The notes under the pieces are model-generated. The model worked only from the letters and a program-made list of their open reading frames with translations. It was not told where the DNA came from and searched no databases. From Burhinus oedicnemus (taxonomy: Eukaryota > Chordata > Aves > Charadriiformes > Burhinidae), in the NCBI GenBank assembly GCA_008921705.1, contig VFFE01007570.1, forward strand, positions 805,915-869,914: 64,000 nucleotides of DNA. Direction: 5' to 3'. Each line of letters starts with the position of its first letter. The stretch's first letter is position 1. The position numbers and the translations under genes are program-made. Positions 10,721-24,480 of this stretch are shown one piece after another.

Positions 10721-12354
10721 TGTGGCATCCGAATTAGCTAATTTTTAAGCTAGCTTTCATATATTGACAGCATATTGTAGTGCTTGCAGTGTGGTCATAC
10801 ACTAAGCATCTGTGACGTGCCAAGGCTCTTTTACCTGTGCCAGCTCTAAACCAACAGGTTACTAAATTCTGGATGTTACTTTCCTAGAAACAAACATGAA
10901 CACTCAAAACAGTGAAAAAGAACCAATTCACTGATAGTGTCTTTGTTAGGACGTCCACAGAGAGCAGTTTAAATTCAGAGAGGCACGCATAGTGGTAACA
11001 CCTGGTAGCAGCTGTAGGTCAAGCTAAAAGTTCACCACTTGATTTCTATCTTATTACAATAAGAAGCCAATTTACTGTTTTTCTGAATTTTCTATGTAAC
11101 TGTCAGGCTGGTTTAACTATAGTGCTATTTAAGCAGCTCTTATAGACATACAGTGCCTTAAAAGCTTTCATAGGGCATCAGCCCGTGATTTTGCTGAGTG
11201 TTTATGTGTATGTTCATACCTCTGTGTGTTTTGTGGTGATATTGTCCTCTAACATAAGAAACCAGTATCCAAACACAGACCATGGGACAACTATCAGAAT
11301 TCATACCAGGTAAGAGCGAACTTTTAGACCTTTGTTCAGTATGCATCCTTCAGTGACTCTCTATCATTCAGCCCAACAGGATTTATTGTCATTCTACTTG
11401 CTTACCTACTGCTTTCATAAAGTTGCAGCTTCCTGCCAGGTTTTTTTATTTTAGGGTTTGTGTGTTGTTTTTTTTTATCAGAAGAAATGTGTTGGGTGGT
11501 CATTCAGGCATGCCCTCTACATTCTGGATAGCTAGGAATTGGAGAAAAGGCACATTTAAAAATGATTTTCCTCTTTCTCTTCTACCCTGTTTTATTTAAG
11601 ACAGGCTCTTTTCCTACATATTCTCTGAAGGAGGACATTCCTGTAACCCAGCCTATAGAGGAAGGACGTCAGGGGGTTTCTCTCTCCATTAATCCTTCAA
11701 ACATTTCCTTTCCTACTTCCCAGTCACTGAAAGAAGGGTCCTTTATTTGTCAGCTGCTGTAAGTAGCTTTCCTGAAATGGAAAGAAATGGTGCTACAGGA
11801 CCTACATCTTACCCTTGGAAGTTCAGTGCATATGTCTCTCTGCTCTTAAAGAGAAAGCTAAGAGAAACTAGTTTTGGTGTCATTTAAACATATGCAAAGT
11901 GGATGTTATATGGTACCACTCTGACTTGTACAAGAATATGGCAATACCTATTATCTACTCAAACTGACTACCTTATTATTGTAGCATTCATATGATCATT
12001 GTTCAGCAGTCTCTGGAAACAAAGGCTATTTTTAGTTAGTGACTTTTGACATTACTTTAATATGCATCAGGGACAGTCTACAAGTTCTTCTGGCGTTTGT
12101 TGTAACAAAACTGTAGTTCTAATCATGCTGGGTAGGAGTCAACTCAGATACAATCACCTGAAAGTTGGGTATCTAGCTAAACTTATCTAGTCTCCATTTA
12201 CAGTCAACCGAGAAATAGGCACTTCCAAGGGACAGTTGATCCTATTCTAAAATAGATACATAAGACAGAATTAATTGGAAATGCTGATTTTTTACATAGT
12301 TAAACTGAGGTGACAGGGATCATGTGCATTTTTTTATGATCCATACATAACATG
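10721..12354. other. Non-coding DNA, no gene seen
   Basis: Unique-looking AT-rich DNA with open frames under 70 codons. T-rich runs occur at about 11440-11480. Confidence 0.5.
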
Positions 12355-12530
12355 CTAGAACCTCAAGGTCCCAGCTGGGACTCGGGTGTATTGAATGCTG
12401 CACTGACGTAAATAGATTTATGAGTCATGTCATTATGGCTATCAATAGACTTCAGGGGTTTCACACTGTCTAATTTTAGGCACATAACTTGAGTGTTTAA
12501 GTGCTAAGGTCAGTGCCTAAGCAGAACTTC
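12355..12530. repeat. Ancient amniote interspersed-repeat relic
   Basis: The segment has wording common in very old amniote repeats: cccagctgggact, then atcaatagacttcaggggt (a decayed ccattgacttcaatggg palindrome), then ttaggcacataac and gtgcctaagc. Similar pieces lie near 35066, 40041 and 59350-59850. I cannot assign a named family. Confidence 0.4.
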
Positions 12531-15500
12531 TGAATCGTTGGAGGAACTTGTCTCCCTTTGTTTATGGTGGAGGGAGTCTGCTATTTTCTTGAAATGAGTG
12601 CCTGTGATTGAGCAGTGTGTATTCTTTTTTTCCCCCCTTTCTTTAGTAGCTAGTCTGTAGGAGAGGCCTTGGAGTTTGCTGTTAATTTTTCTTTGGGTTT
12701 GTTGGTTGGTTTGGGATATGTTCTCACTTAAATAGCAAAAGTGGCTTTATATGTTGTTCAGGAGAAACAACTTCACATCAGTTGCCTCCTGCAGTATGTG
12801 GATAAGCATGAATTGACTTCAGAATAGCCTTAATTATGGCTTGTACTGAAATGTTTTGCTGTATCAAGGCTACTAAATATCTCAGGTTCACATCCCAACA
12901 CTATCCCAAGGAGGATCAGCAGCACCTGAGTTACTCTGTAAGGGAGAAAGGAGAGCCTATTTAGAATGCAAAAAGTGGTATATAAAAGAAGATGAAATTG
13001 GTGAGAAATAAACAGCCTCTGTCTTGCTCTGGGTTTTTTTCCATCTTTACCTATAATATCTCATGCAAATAATGACATTAATGCTATACTTAAGGTTGAG
13101 TTTATAACTGCAGAAAGTCAGAAATTTCAGATTTAATGTTCCCATCATAATACGATGAAATATTGAACCCAAAGTGACAAAACTCTGTCAGACTGAACTG
13201 AGGCATTACTAGCTGAATATATTTTTTGTAATATGAGAGCCACTAAGCTGTGTATTCAATGCTAGTAGACTAGCTTGTTATCTGTACAAAACTGTTTAGA
13301 GTGCTTCCTAGGTCAGCCTATTCTCTAGAGACCCTGCAGTTGGACCAGCATCCTACCAGTAGAATATAAACAGAGACTGATCTGAGAAGGGAAGGGGTGG
13401 AGGAGAGAAAGAAGAAGGAGAATAAATGGCCATTGTGAAAGTTCAGTCAAATGGAACAGAACTGAAGATTTTGGTGCATCCTTTTTGTTGTTTTTACTAA
13501 TTTATCATTCAATGTGAGTTGTAAACATTAGTGACATGATATTATGCTGAGAAGTTTATTGAATTAAGCATAACCAGGAACTGACATTTTTGGAATACAC
13601 AGCTCCTTGGCATGAACCTTGGGAAATTAAAATAAAATACAACACACATTGATGCTAAGATGAGCTTTACTTAGCTTTGAGCATGACAAGTGTTACTTCT
13701 TTTTCTTTTGAATTACATGGTGACAGACTGATAACAATGAAGGAAAGTTCAAGATTCAATTTCATTCAACAGCATGAAGTTCTTGTACTTAAATGCATAA
13801 TAGTAAAATGTAACCATCCTAGGTAAATATATAGTTACCTGTTTAGCTGAGAGACACAGGACTTTCGTACTGTTTTATATTTATATTTAATGAAGCTTCT
13901 ACCATCCATGGATTGCACTGTTTCACTGCAAGCTGTACAGTCTCATGGTAAGTCCAAGGCACAATATGAGACAAAAAAAGTTCAAGGAAATTGTGCGATG
14001 GTCCTGTTCATATCATGACATTTCACTAGCTATTCGTGATTATAGGCATGATTATTTCTAACCAGTAAGCCCTGCGAAATGGTGGAACTAGTAATGATTT
14101 ACAAGTAGCCCATAGCTCTGTTACAGACACTTCAGATGATCTTAACATGAGCTCCTCTAGATAGAAAACTAAAAAAGACCTGGTAGCTGATTGGCAAGTA
14201 TAATTTATTGTTTTCCAGACAAAGTGGATATTTGAGTTAGAGCTGAAGTCTTCTTATTATAGATGGAGTGGTATTCTAGTTAACAATCCTCTCCAGAAAG
14301 ATGTCTTGCTCTCACAAACTATGGTCCAAATTCTAGAGGAATATGTTAAAAAAAAGAATTTTCCCTATTTTCTCTACCTGGTCTTTCCAGAGTATGCTTG
14401 GAAGAATGGATGATATGAGTGACTCTGATCCCATGGGTACCTGTCATAATGAGATGAGCACTAAAGCTGAGCAGCTCGGATACAGAATTGAAACTTAGCC
14501 TGGTTTATATGTATCTGCATATGAGGATTTTGTTGTGTGCTGATCTCTACAGATACTCTTAAGAACCTGCTATTTTTCTGAAATTGCAGCCATATGTTCA
14601 GTGGTATGGTATAAAGTAAGCTGAAAATTAATAAAATTAATCTGGAATAGTGGACAGCTATAGCTTATGGCACACTGATTTTCATCGCCTTGCTGGTTTC
14701 TGAATGCATTCACTCTGAAATGCGGTCAGGCTAAAAGGCTCCCAGGTAGTCATACGAAAGGGTAAGGTGTAACATGATTTCAGTATTCAGTCAGAATCAT
14801 TCCCATAGCATAAAGGGGAATTACAGCTGAGATTTGCTTTGAAGCCATAGTCTGAAATGCTGATATTTGTACTTAAAATGTACTTCTTTGCTTATGTTAC
14901 ATTGCAGTCTTTGATAGAGTCCATGCCAGAAGACACTTACGTGTACAAGTTGTATTTAAAATCTCTAACGTATAGGAGATGTCAGGTAAACACTGATGAA
15001 AAGAGCAGCCCTTCTTCACCACCACCACCACACACTGATCTCAAGTCATCTGATATAATTTGAAATGACAAGTGTGGTTTTTACAACACTAATCCTAGAT
15101 TTCTTACCCTTATGCTTGCTTTTCAGACAGCAACCTGTATCGAGATGCAATGTGTTAAGGATGCTGCTTCATATAAAACATGGCAATTACTTGTTCGTTT
15201 TAATTCTGAAAATGTCATAGTTTTTCTTGCTGTTTACTTGCTGTTTATATACTAACTGCCCACTAATCAGAGCTGCAATAGCAAAATATGTATGTACACC
15301 TGCACAAACACGCACACACACGTATATCCCTCTATAAATATTAAGTATGACTATATATACATTATCTAAGTGAAAAAAGACAATAGAATTAAATAGACCA
15401 AATATCCAAAATAAATTGGCCCAACTGTAAATATGTTAAGGATCAAATAGGATTAACTTTGAAGTAAGTCAGGTTTAGTGTAACACAAGCTGTGGAGTGA

Positions 15501-16279
15501 ATCTGGGCTAGAACATAAAGACATCCAAATGGTGGCTCACTCAGAACACACTTTCCTTAGGCGTACGCGAGGTTGGTTCCTTGACAATTGTTTACTAGCA
15601 GCTTTTAAGACACAAACAGCTGTGAGTGACAACAGTCTGTCACAAAATTTGTCTAAGTTCATGGCAGAGAGCTGCAAACTCTGACACCTACTGAAAGAGG
15701 TATCGTATTTGCAAGCAGTCAAAAGTGATTGAAAACCAGATGAATCTGTTAGGATACCTCATGCCATTGAACACTGTTGCCTATGCCAAATATGCATTCG
15801 TAATCTACAATCTGTTATCTACTAGCACTGATGCTATAAGGTAACATTGTTAAGAGTTTATTAATATGTAGACATCTACTCTGAAGTAAAAGCTCATATT
15901 TAATCAGAAAGAAATCAACATGATTCATAAGATTCAACCAACATTACCACAGATGGAATATTTAGACTACTCACTTCTCTGAGTTGCAGCATTTTTATAT
16001 GATTTCTAACAGAATATAGAAAAAAATCAACAGTAGGATTACACATCAGGGGAATAAGCTGCAAATCTACTGCCTTTAATAGTAGAGAATTATGCTTGGG
16101 ATAACCACAGTTGTAATTATTTTACATGCATAGACACTCTGATTGCATACCATGATGGGCAACAGATTTGGTAATACTGTTTCTGTTATTTAATTATTAG
16201 AATTGGCCTGGAAATGTTCCTCCTTGATTGTACTTAGCTTAATCAAATATGACTTGAGCATCTGAGCTGGCACAAACCC
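12531..16279. other. Non-coding DNA, no gene seen
   Basis: AT-rich and largely unique-looking. It includes a CAC/CA-rich microsatellite at about 15018-15036, a short AC-rich tract at about 15298-15322, and the palindrome tgaatgcattca at about 14701. Open frames stay under 70 codons. Confidence 0.5.
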
Positions 16280-16379
16280 TGCAGGAACCCACTGAAATGA
16301 CAAGGAAGCGAAAAGCTACTCTTTCATTCCTTTACATCTTAATTTGGCAATTTCTGGAAAGACCAAGGACCCAGGACAA

Positions 16380-16960
16380 GTGCCAGGAACAGGCGAGCTC
16401 TGTGAGCTCCTTTAATGGAAGTGTAAGGAATACAGCGGCGTCTGCTCGAGGGCTTGTCTACACATGGGTAAGTGGTGTCAGTGCAATCAGCAGAAAGATG
16501 TAGCTACACCAGTGCTGACTTCCCTCCTCTTCACAAATCCTGAGTCTTGCTGCTGCTGCAGTCAAGTGGTCCTGGCAGGCTTTCTCAAGAGACCCAAGGG
16601 AGGTCGCCCAGGGACCAGGCTGACTTGCAGGCAGGACTCCCAGGTGCTGGGATGAGGGCAGCAGCCCCCTTTTCTCCTCCTCCAGGCCAGGTGGGCTCCC
16701 ACACAGCTACCTCCAGCTCTAGACATAACAGTGACAGCGAAAACGGAGAGGAGGCAAATCTACCCCAGCTGTGGTTACTCTTGTGAATCAGTGAAAGTGC
16801 TGCGAAGAGGGGACGGGTGCTCCCATTGGGTACAGAGGCCACGTTCACTGAAGCACCTGGGAGCACGGTCACATCACAGGGTTGCTCCTCAACACTGTGC
16901 AGATGCTGCGCGCCCATCGAGCTCGCTCTCCACGGCACTTTACACCTTAAACTTGTGGTA
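16380..16960. other. GC- and CpG-richer patch in AT-rich surroundings
   Basis: This roughly 580-bp patch contrasts with its flanks, with repeated CpG (for example gcggcg, ctcgag, ctgcgcgcccatcgagctcg). Several overlapping open frames on both strands reflect the low stop density of GC-rich DNA, and none looks like a known protein. It could be a weak CpG island, an alternative first exon, or part of an old mobile element (the words gcttgtctacac at about 16450 recall amniote hAT-like repeats). Confidence 0.3.
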
Positions 16961-17739
16961 ACCTTGCTCCTCTTCTTGCCAAATCATCAATATTTCATAT
17001 ATAGTCTTAGGTCCATTGTGCCAAACACAACCATTACTGGAGGATTTGGGGTTTTATGGTGAGGTGCAAAAATCATACATGGATTTAACTAAAAATTCAA
17101 ATATTTTCTTTTTCAGTGTTTAATATCAAGAAATCAAACAAAAAACCTTTGTTTCTTTCTCTGTTTTTTTTTTTCATTTTCTCTTTCATTGATTTGCAAA
17201 AACAAATGAGTTTTTGCCCACTATTACCTATCTATTACTGTTGCCTGTGCAATATTGCAATCAGGATCATCCTTATGATCATGGACCCGCTATGACAGAT
17301 GCTGTAAAGCAAAGAATGCTATTAAAAAGACAAAAACAGATAAAGCAGGAGAAAACAAGTTTTGTCAGACAAGAGAAGTGATCAGAATAATAAAAGTTTC
17401 ATGGGTGAGTTTTGTATTTCCATTTATACTATATTATTTTACTTTCCACAAAAACCAAGCAACATAAGAGGGTAAAAAAGAGCATCATCTCTAAAAATTG
17501 GTCACTTACTGAACACGTCTGCATTTTGTGTGTTACTTGAAAATTGTTTATACTCCCTGTTTACTACCTTTTGTTAATATTGGTGACTGGATTAGCTGAA
17601 CTAATTTTGGTTTTTCCCATTATATTTCCTGAAAGTTTTTAAATTGAAGATCATGAATAATCAATTATAACAGTGTGAAGCTTTCAGGATTATTGGTATG
17701 TTTCAAAAAAGATAATATATAAATATTTTTACAAATAAG
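16961..17739. other. Non-coding DNA, no gene seen
   Basis: AT-rich sequence with a T-rich run at about 17160-17180. No feature is recognised. Confidence 0.5.
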
Positions 17740-18020
17740 TCATTAGACAGTTGCCAAGAAATGTCTTTCGGGGCGCTTGAAATGCCCTGATTTTTCGTGT
17801 CACATTTTGTTTATTAATAGCTCCAGATTGTTTGCTCAAGAGACGTTTCAAGACTGTATACAATTTACTCCATGTTTAGCAGGAATAAAAATCTTGCGAG
17901 AATAAATGCTCAGTCATGAACAATTTTTGTGATGACGAGAAAAGTCTGATGAGTGTAGTCAGCAATGTTTTGGGGATGAGTGTTGATGTAATGGTCGTTT
18001 TCTCACTGTTTAATGATAGC
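17740..18020. promoter_or_regulatory. Candidate conserved non-coding element
   Basis: This non-repetitive stretch has retained CpGs, TAAT-type and ATAAA words and no low-complexity runs, a texture often seen in vertebrate conserved enhancers. Nothing in the bases proves function. It needs alignment to chicken, crocodile or mammal genomes. Confidence 0.2.
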
Positions 18021-19995
18021 GATATGAATTAGTTTAAGGTACTAAAAATTCAAGCTTTTTTTTGTGTGGAGTCACAAGTTGGAAGTAAGTAGCATATACT
18101 TTTTAAAGTAACATTTTAATTAATAGCAATTTTATTGAAAGTCAGGGATTTAAAAAATGACTATATTTTAGTGGCTTTTAGACTCAGACTAGCTTAGTCG
18201 ACCTCTGGTATAACTTTTGCTGTATCTACAGTCACATGACCATGATACATCAGCTATTTCAAAAATTGGTCTTTTAATTACATTTCTCTCCTTGACTTTT
18301 GGGTGCTTTCTATACTACTAAAAACACAATATTGTCTCAGAGCTCTGAAGGAGCTTTATTGACTTGAGCTGATACTTGCAGCTCTGTTTTTGCCCGTGAT
18401 TGCTGAAGCTTTATAAGGCAGCTCAGAATTGCTTGCTAAAATTGTTGTCAAGACAGAAATGAGTATTCATAAGAGATTAAAATTTTATTGGAGAAAACAT
18501 CATATAAAAATTGGACTTACATCTTTTCACTCTTAAAAGTTTGTTAAAGCAAGGTTGCCAGATTTTGAATTTAATTTGTAGGAGTACTGACCGGACTTCT
18601 TCACTGTCTTTAAGCAGTTACCAGTCTCTACCTTGCCTGTAAATACCTCCCTACTTACACCATCTGCAGATCAAGCTCCATTTCCCTGCAGCATGAATGT
18701 TTCAAAGGCTAAATGACTGACTCTCTAGCCCTCACATCAATTTCCTCCTCCTTCCCCCCCCAAAAAATATTTTTATTCAAAAATATTTTACTTGCACAAG
18801 GGTAAAAGTGAGTGCTTTGTACAGCTGGGATGATATAGGGTGCACTGCATACTCTTGGCCAGTACTGCCGTTGTGAAAACACTGATAGAAGATAATCCCA
18901 TCTGACTTTTCCAATAGAACACTGAGATAAAGTATTTGTGGTCTGAAAGACCACATTATTAAGCACCACAGCAATCAGTTTTGTTATTCTCATATAGCTA
19001 CCTAAAAATATGGGATCTTGTAGGCTTAGGTTAGAAGAAGCAGGCAATAAACATCCTCATACACAGTTTTAAAACACCTTTGCAGATCCAGGTATGTTTC
19101 TGTTTCTGTCACTGACACATGTTTTTTTTGCTGGGAGACTCCAATTATTTCATATATCCAGATCCTGCATGGAATTTAATGCTTTTTTTACAACTATCCT
19201 AAAGGAAGAACTGCAGTTTCAACCCTCAGTTTCAATGGACTATTTTAGACCATACACTGAAGAAGCAAGACTAGACATAAAAAAAAAGGCCTGTCACCTA
19301 AAAAATTCCTTTCGAGTAGTGATTTCTGCTGTTTTTAAATCATTGCACTTTATTTTAAAAGCATGGGAAAAAATAGTTTTCTTGTAATGTTCTATATTCT
19401 CCTCAAAGGATTTACTGTTAATATTACTATCAGTGATTATATGCTAAGGTAGTTTCCAGACTTCCCAATCAAAGTGGGCTTGTATCACTGTATTGTATTC
19501 AGTATATACTTGCATGAAGGTGACTGCAGTTTAATTTGTGGTGAAAAGCCTGATTCAGCTGAGATAAGTTTAATATATATTATACAGTTTGTTAGATGTC
19601 TTTGAACAACATGAAAAGCCCTTTTTTATACCCCTGATGTTAGTATGCAGGCTCTCTACATGAGGAGGGTATGTCTTGTATTGTTGGAAGATGTTTTGGT
19701 TTAAAATATTAAAGCTAATATTCAGATAGATCAGAATGATAGCCTTATTTGACCAGTCCTGCAATTTGAGGCAAAAGGCCAGATGGTAGCCTTCCCGTCT
19801 TCCTTAGTGTAAGTCCAGAAAGATCTGGATACCTAACAGATTTCTGCATGTAGGATTGGGGGTCAAGACTGAATGTAAATCTTACAGCAAGTTGCATCCT
19901 CTGTATGTGAATGATTTAAAGTCTCTTCCCATAGCTTCCTTGATATTTTTCAGAATTTTAAAATTGCAACAAGCAAAAAAAGAAATTGTTATCCT
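18021..19995. other. Non-coding DNA, no gene seen
   Basis: AT-rich unique-looking sequence. Open frames reach 112 codons (minus strand, 18709-19047), but with no recognisable domains. Confidence 0.5.
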
Positions 19996-20092
19996 CATGA
20001 AAACAAACAAACAAACAAAAAAAAACCCCAAACCACAAAACCAAAATCAAAACAAAACAAAACAAACAAAAAACCCCCCAAACACAATCCTG
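19996..20092 (+). repeat. A/C-rich simple repeat
   Basis: Low-complexity tract of aaac and aaaac units with C-runs (acccc, accccccc-like). Its complement resembles the G/T-rich tract at 28408-28477. Confidence 0.85.
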
Positions 20093-22832
20093 AACAAAAG
20101 CAAAACAATGCTGTATTTGCCAGGCACTTCTTTCTTGAGTGTCTGAATGTCTAAATTTGTGACCATTGAGCAATGGGAAAGTATAGTCCTTATCTGTCAC
20201 ATGACAAATAGAATAAATATAGCGGAATTTTTGTGAAACTTGTAGTGAACACAGCCTAACACTCTTTCTGTATGATGATTATCTTTCCTGGTTTAATAAA
20301 CTTGTCACCTGCACAGCAGTTTATAAAATGTTTAAGCTAATGTTACAGGATAACAAACTCAAATAATGATACTGCAGATATATAATGGTAAGTGTAGTTC
20401 AGTATGAATAAATTATGGGAGTCTCAGTGAGCACCAAATGAAGCCATTGTTGGAAGAAAAGGGTCTGAATATTTCTGAATAAAAATATGTTCATTTAGTT
20501 GCTCCAGGGTGAAGTGACCAGGTAAAGATGCTCTGTTATATCCCCAGCACTGGAGGTCTTTAAAATATAGACCTGTATTTATAAACCCTTCCTTTGGATG
20601 AAAACTACAAGCAGAAAGGAAAAGCCACCAAACAACTCGGGGTTCAGGGTTGTGTCTTGATGCCAGTATTTCCTTACCCCAAGGACATGAGCCACTCTAC
20701 CCCATCCCACTTTACAGACAGAGCTGTAGAGACAGACTGCAGAGATTGGTGCAACTCAAACCATTTAGCTTCAGGTTTTGGTCTACATTACAATAAACAG
20801 TTTAAATTTGTAAAGTGATCTTCCTTCACTCCACTTAGCTCAGATTCTGGCTGAGGGAAATCTCACTGTCAGTTCCTTGCCAGGATGAACGCCCCGGAAA
20901 GATAAACAACTTTCTGTGGCTTAAACTTCTGAGCCTACTTACCTTTTTTTCTTCATTCACTTGCCCACTTGTATACTGTGTGTTATACCTTGAACTGATG
21001 TGTGTCTCACGTTATACTAAATTTACTGCCAACCCTGCAGTAAAAAGGGCAACACAGGTCTGCTCTGGCCCAGGAGCAGGAGTAGCTCTGTGTCCCGACT
21101 CTTTTCCTCACTCCCTTGCTGCTGCAGAAGCAAAATAGGATGCTAATGATTTTGTGCCCAGTGGGTAGCACAGTAAAGATGCTGAGGAGAAAGCTCTTTT
21201 TTTTGCCTTGGTCCTGACTGCTTGTTCTTTCATCACTGGGGGAGAACAAGTCCAAGTGGTATCTTGTCATGGTGTTTCTTCACTCTCGAGTTATTTAAAT
21301 AAACAAATCAAATAGATCTTCCTGGCATGGAGAATGAATCTTTCAATTGGCAGAGACTGAGGCAGCATTTCAGTCTATACTTGCCGTATTATTTTCCGAA
21401 AGATCAGTACCAGCCTCTACCAGAGACAGGACAGGAAAACTTAGGTGGATTCAGTTTTACCTACTATGGCCATACTTCTAGTCTTGCATTGTAACAGGCC
21501 AGAGAAATAATCACTGAGGAACATAATATCACAAGGGCTCTTTGTGCCAGGACATCACTGCTTCTTCATAGCTTTTCATTTACAACTTTTTTTATTTTTA
21601 ATTGTACCACTTACCAGGCCTCCTTGAAAACCTATTTTAGTTTATATTCTGCCTGACATATTGATATTCCGGTCCAAGTCCCTGCTCCTCCCCAAAATGA
21701 ATTTCAAGTGTACAAATAAACTCTGTAAACTCTTTCATGGCTAAACTCTAGTGAATTGAGAAGTAGGAAATGAGAAAGACATCAGGAAAATTGCTCAGCT
21801 CCTTGGAATGAAAAGGGTCCAGCACTAATCATTGTCCAGTTAGTTCACACACGTTTCTTGCTACGTTGTTATTACTTCTGTCCTTATTTTAATGAAGCAA
21901 ACATTAAAGTAATATTATTTCAGTTGAGGGTTGGTATCTATAGCTTATACCTTGTGATGTTAATTAAAAACATAATTTTTATGTACTTATCACAAAGGAA
22001 ATATCATTTCATTAAAATCCAATTAGATTCAGACAATATCTGTAAAGACTACTGAATAACTGCTGTTTGAACATAGTCTGCTTTGTTCTATTTTCATCAC
22101 CAGAATAAAAGCAACCACAACAAACAAACCAAAGAAAAGAATTTTTTTTATTAATCTCTGAGGTTACAGATCCACTCGCATTTAGAACACTGTTTTATGT
22201 GAAAAACATACCAAAGATTTCATGTTTCACCGACTGCCGCATGAGTGACCTTATTTTAGAAAATTCTTATTTTCCTTCCCATATTTATATAATAAAATAT
22301 ATTTATTTTGGTAGAATGGATGCCTTTGTATAAACAGTTTGTCTCTGATAAAGTAATTCAACATTCTCACTAATAGTGCCAGAATGCTGCAGAGTTTAAT
22401 GGATTACTGCCTGCAAAGTAGTGAGGACTCAGGATAACACATGGTAAGTGCAATACAGAACAAGAACTATTCCTCCATTTTGTCTTCTATAATTAGCCGT
22501 CTTGCTGTATAGGCCGTTATCTTGCCATTGATTTACTCACTGAGTTTCCTTGAAAATCAGTGTGTGTTTTCTCTGTGAATAGAATCAGGAAATGTTTTAT
22601 TCAGGTTGTTTTTTCTGTATGGGTACTATTTTGTGGGATAATATTTTTGGCTTTCAATCATGTGAGAGCCAGTAATCAAGGGAGTCAGGCTGTCACACCT
22701 CTTCCCAATGGACCAAAAAAAAAGGAAGGAAAGTGCTGATGGCCATTGAAGTTAGGATTTGACCAAATGGAGTTTTGTGAGTTGGCTCTAGGCTGGAAAA
22801 ATTCTGATCCCAGCTGTAGCCTCTGCATTGGA
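20093..22832. other. Non-coding DNA, no gene seen
   Basis: AT-rich DNA without a recognised element. The part at about 22370-22560 is non-repetitive and CpG-bearing and could be a conserved block, but this is weak. Confidence 0.45.
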
Positions 22833-22855
22833 TTGTTTGTTTGTTTGTTTGTTTA
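22833..22855 (+). repeat. (GTTT)n microsatellite
   Basis: Five tandem gttt units. Confidence 0.9.
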
Positions 22856-24139
22856 GAAGTTTCTTTTCCTCTGTTACCAAAAAACCCCACCATCCTAAGG
22901 GAAGGCAGGCAGCTAGTGATGAAGTCTGAAGTGTCCATGTCAGAAGGTTGTTTCTTCCGATTCAGCAGTTAAGAATGAGTGGCACAAAAAATCAGATGCC
23001 CACACAGGAATAGCAGTTGCAGTGTTTCCTATCAGGAGCATCTGTAATCACTGAGGCAGGAATGCTGATTCAAGAGGTTTGCAAAGACAGACACTGATGT
23101 TGATAAGAACTAAAACAAAATGGGTTTGTTTGTGCTAAATAACTGAAATTACAACCAAATAAAGGTTTGAAGAAAATCTACAGAAAGATCAATGTTTGTG
23201 TCTTAGCATTTTGCAGACAACCAATACAATATTTGTTTGATGTCTGCCTTATCTGTACTAAAAAAAATCGGTAATTTTGTTTGAGAGTAGATTGTATTTT
23301 GACGATCCAGGTCATTGGGGAAGAAGAAATAACTGCTGCTAATTGGCTGTAGCAGGAGTATGTACTGCAAAATGGGATTTCCTAGTTTTGGAGGTACTAG
23401 TGGCCTAGTGGGAATGAGGCTAGTGAGGGAATACCAGGATAAGAAAAGACTAAAAGAGAGGCTCACGTTTGCTGAGACTGGAGAGAGATGCAGGGTTAAA
23501 TTAAACAGATTTTTAGTTTAATAAAGAGTTTATGAAACCAACCGGGAATTTATGAGACCAAACTTCTTCCTGAATGATATAGAAAATAAGATTATAAAGA
23601 AAAGGATATGTTTTAATGGAAAAGTAAATCAATATAAAATTCCATCAGAGGACATTTTAATTTTGCATATACTTATTTTGATCTCAGTTGAGCAAGAGGA
23701 CTTTATGGCAAAAATAGAATCCTCCTCTTCTTTCTTATAGTGTGCCCCACATTTTACGAAGTGGCTGATATTTTGATTTTGACCTCAGTTCCTAACTGCT
23801 ACAAAACCTTGAAATAATTCATCTCTAGACCTCAGTTCAAAATCTTCTACTTAATTCAGACTCTGAAACGAAGTTTGTAATAGAAAAAGGTTCGTGGACA
23901 ATGTCAAGAACAGAATGGGATGCAGCTCTGGCAGAGTGTGCTTGGTTTTATTTTGACGTCATGTACAGAGACATCTTCAACAAATGAGCATGACAAATAG
24001 TGTTTTGTTGAAAAGAAAAGCAATAGAGAAATAACCTCTCTAACATTCCTATCCAGATCAGGGCAAAGGACAGCCCCTTGCCTGATCCAGCCATCGCGCA
24101 AAAGGGCTAAAGAGCGAAAATACACGTAATGTACTGCAT
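22856..24139. other. Non-coding DNA, no gene seen
   Basis: AT-rich unique-looking sequence with open frames under 90 codons. No repeat or domain is recognised. Confidence 0.5.
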
Positions 24140-24480
24140 ATTATTATTGTAACTCTTCATTCCTGGAAGTCAGCATGGAATTGGAAAGCTGCTGCACAAT
24201 TACTAAATAAATAAAGCTTAATAGACGGGCTTCACCAATCATCTCTGGCAAGAAAAGCCACATTAAGCTCAACGTATTCTCTGCTTTCATTTAGAGAATT
24301 GCAGCTTTTGTTTCCCTTGTAAAACTACATATTTTGCCAAAAGTCAAGTTGCAATGGATATTTAATAGGAGCCTGACCTGCTAGAAATGGTTATTATGTA
24401 TTGTCAAGACAGAAATAAACCCTGGCAATACCAGCATAGAGCCTGATTCATCTCCCCTGATAATCCAACTAGTCTTTTTC
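24140..24480. promoter_or_regulatory. Candidate conserved non-coding element
   Basis: A clean, non-repetitive segment with homeodomain-like TAAT/ATTA words, ccaatca at about 24235 and gataatcc at about 24460. The look is of a conserved enhancer, but conservation cannot be judged from one sequence. Confidence 0.2.
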
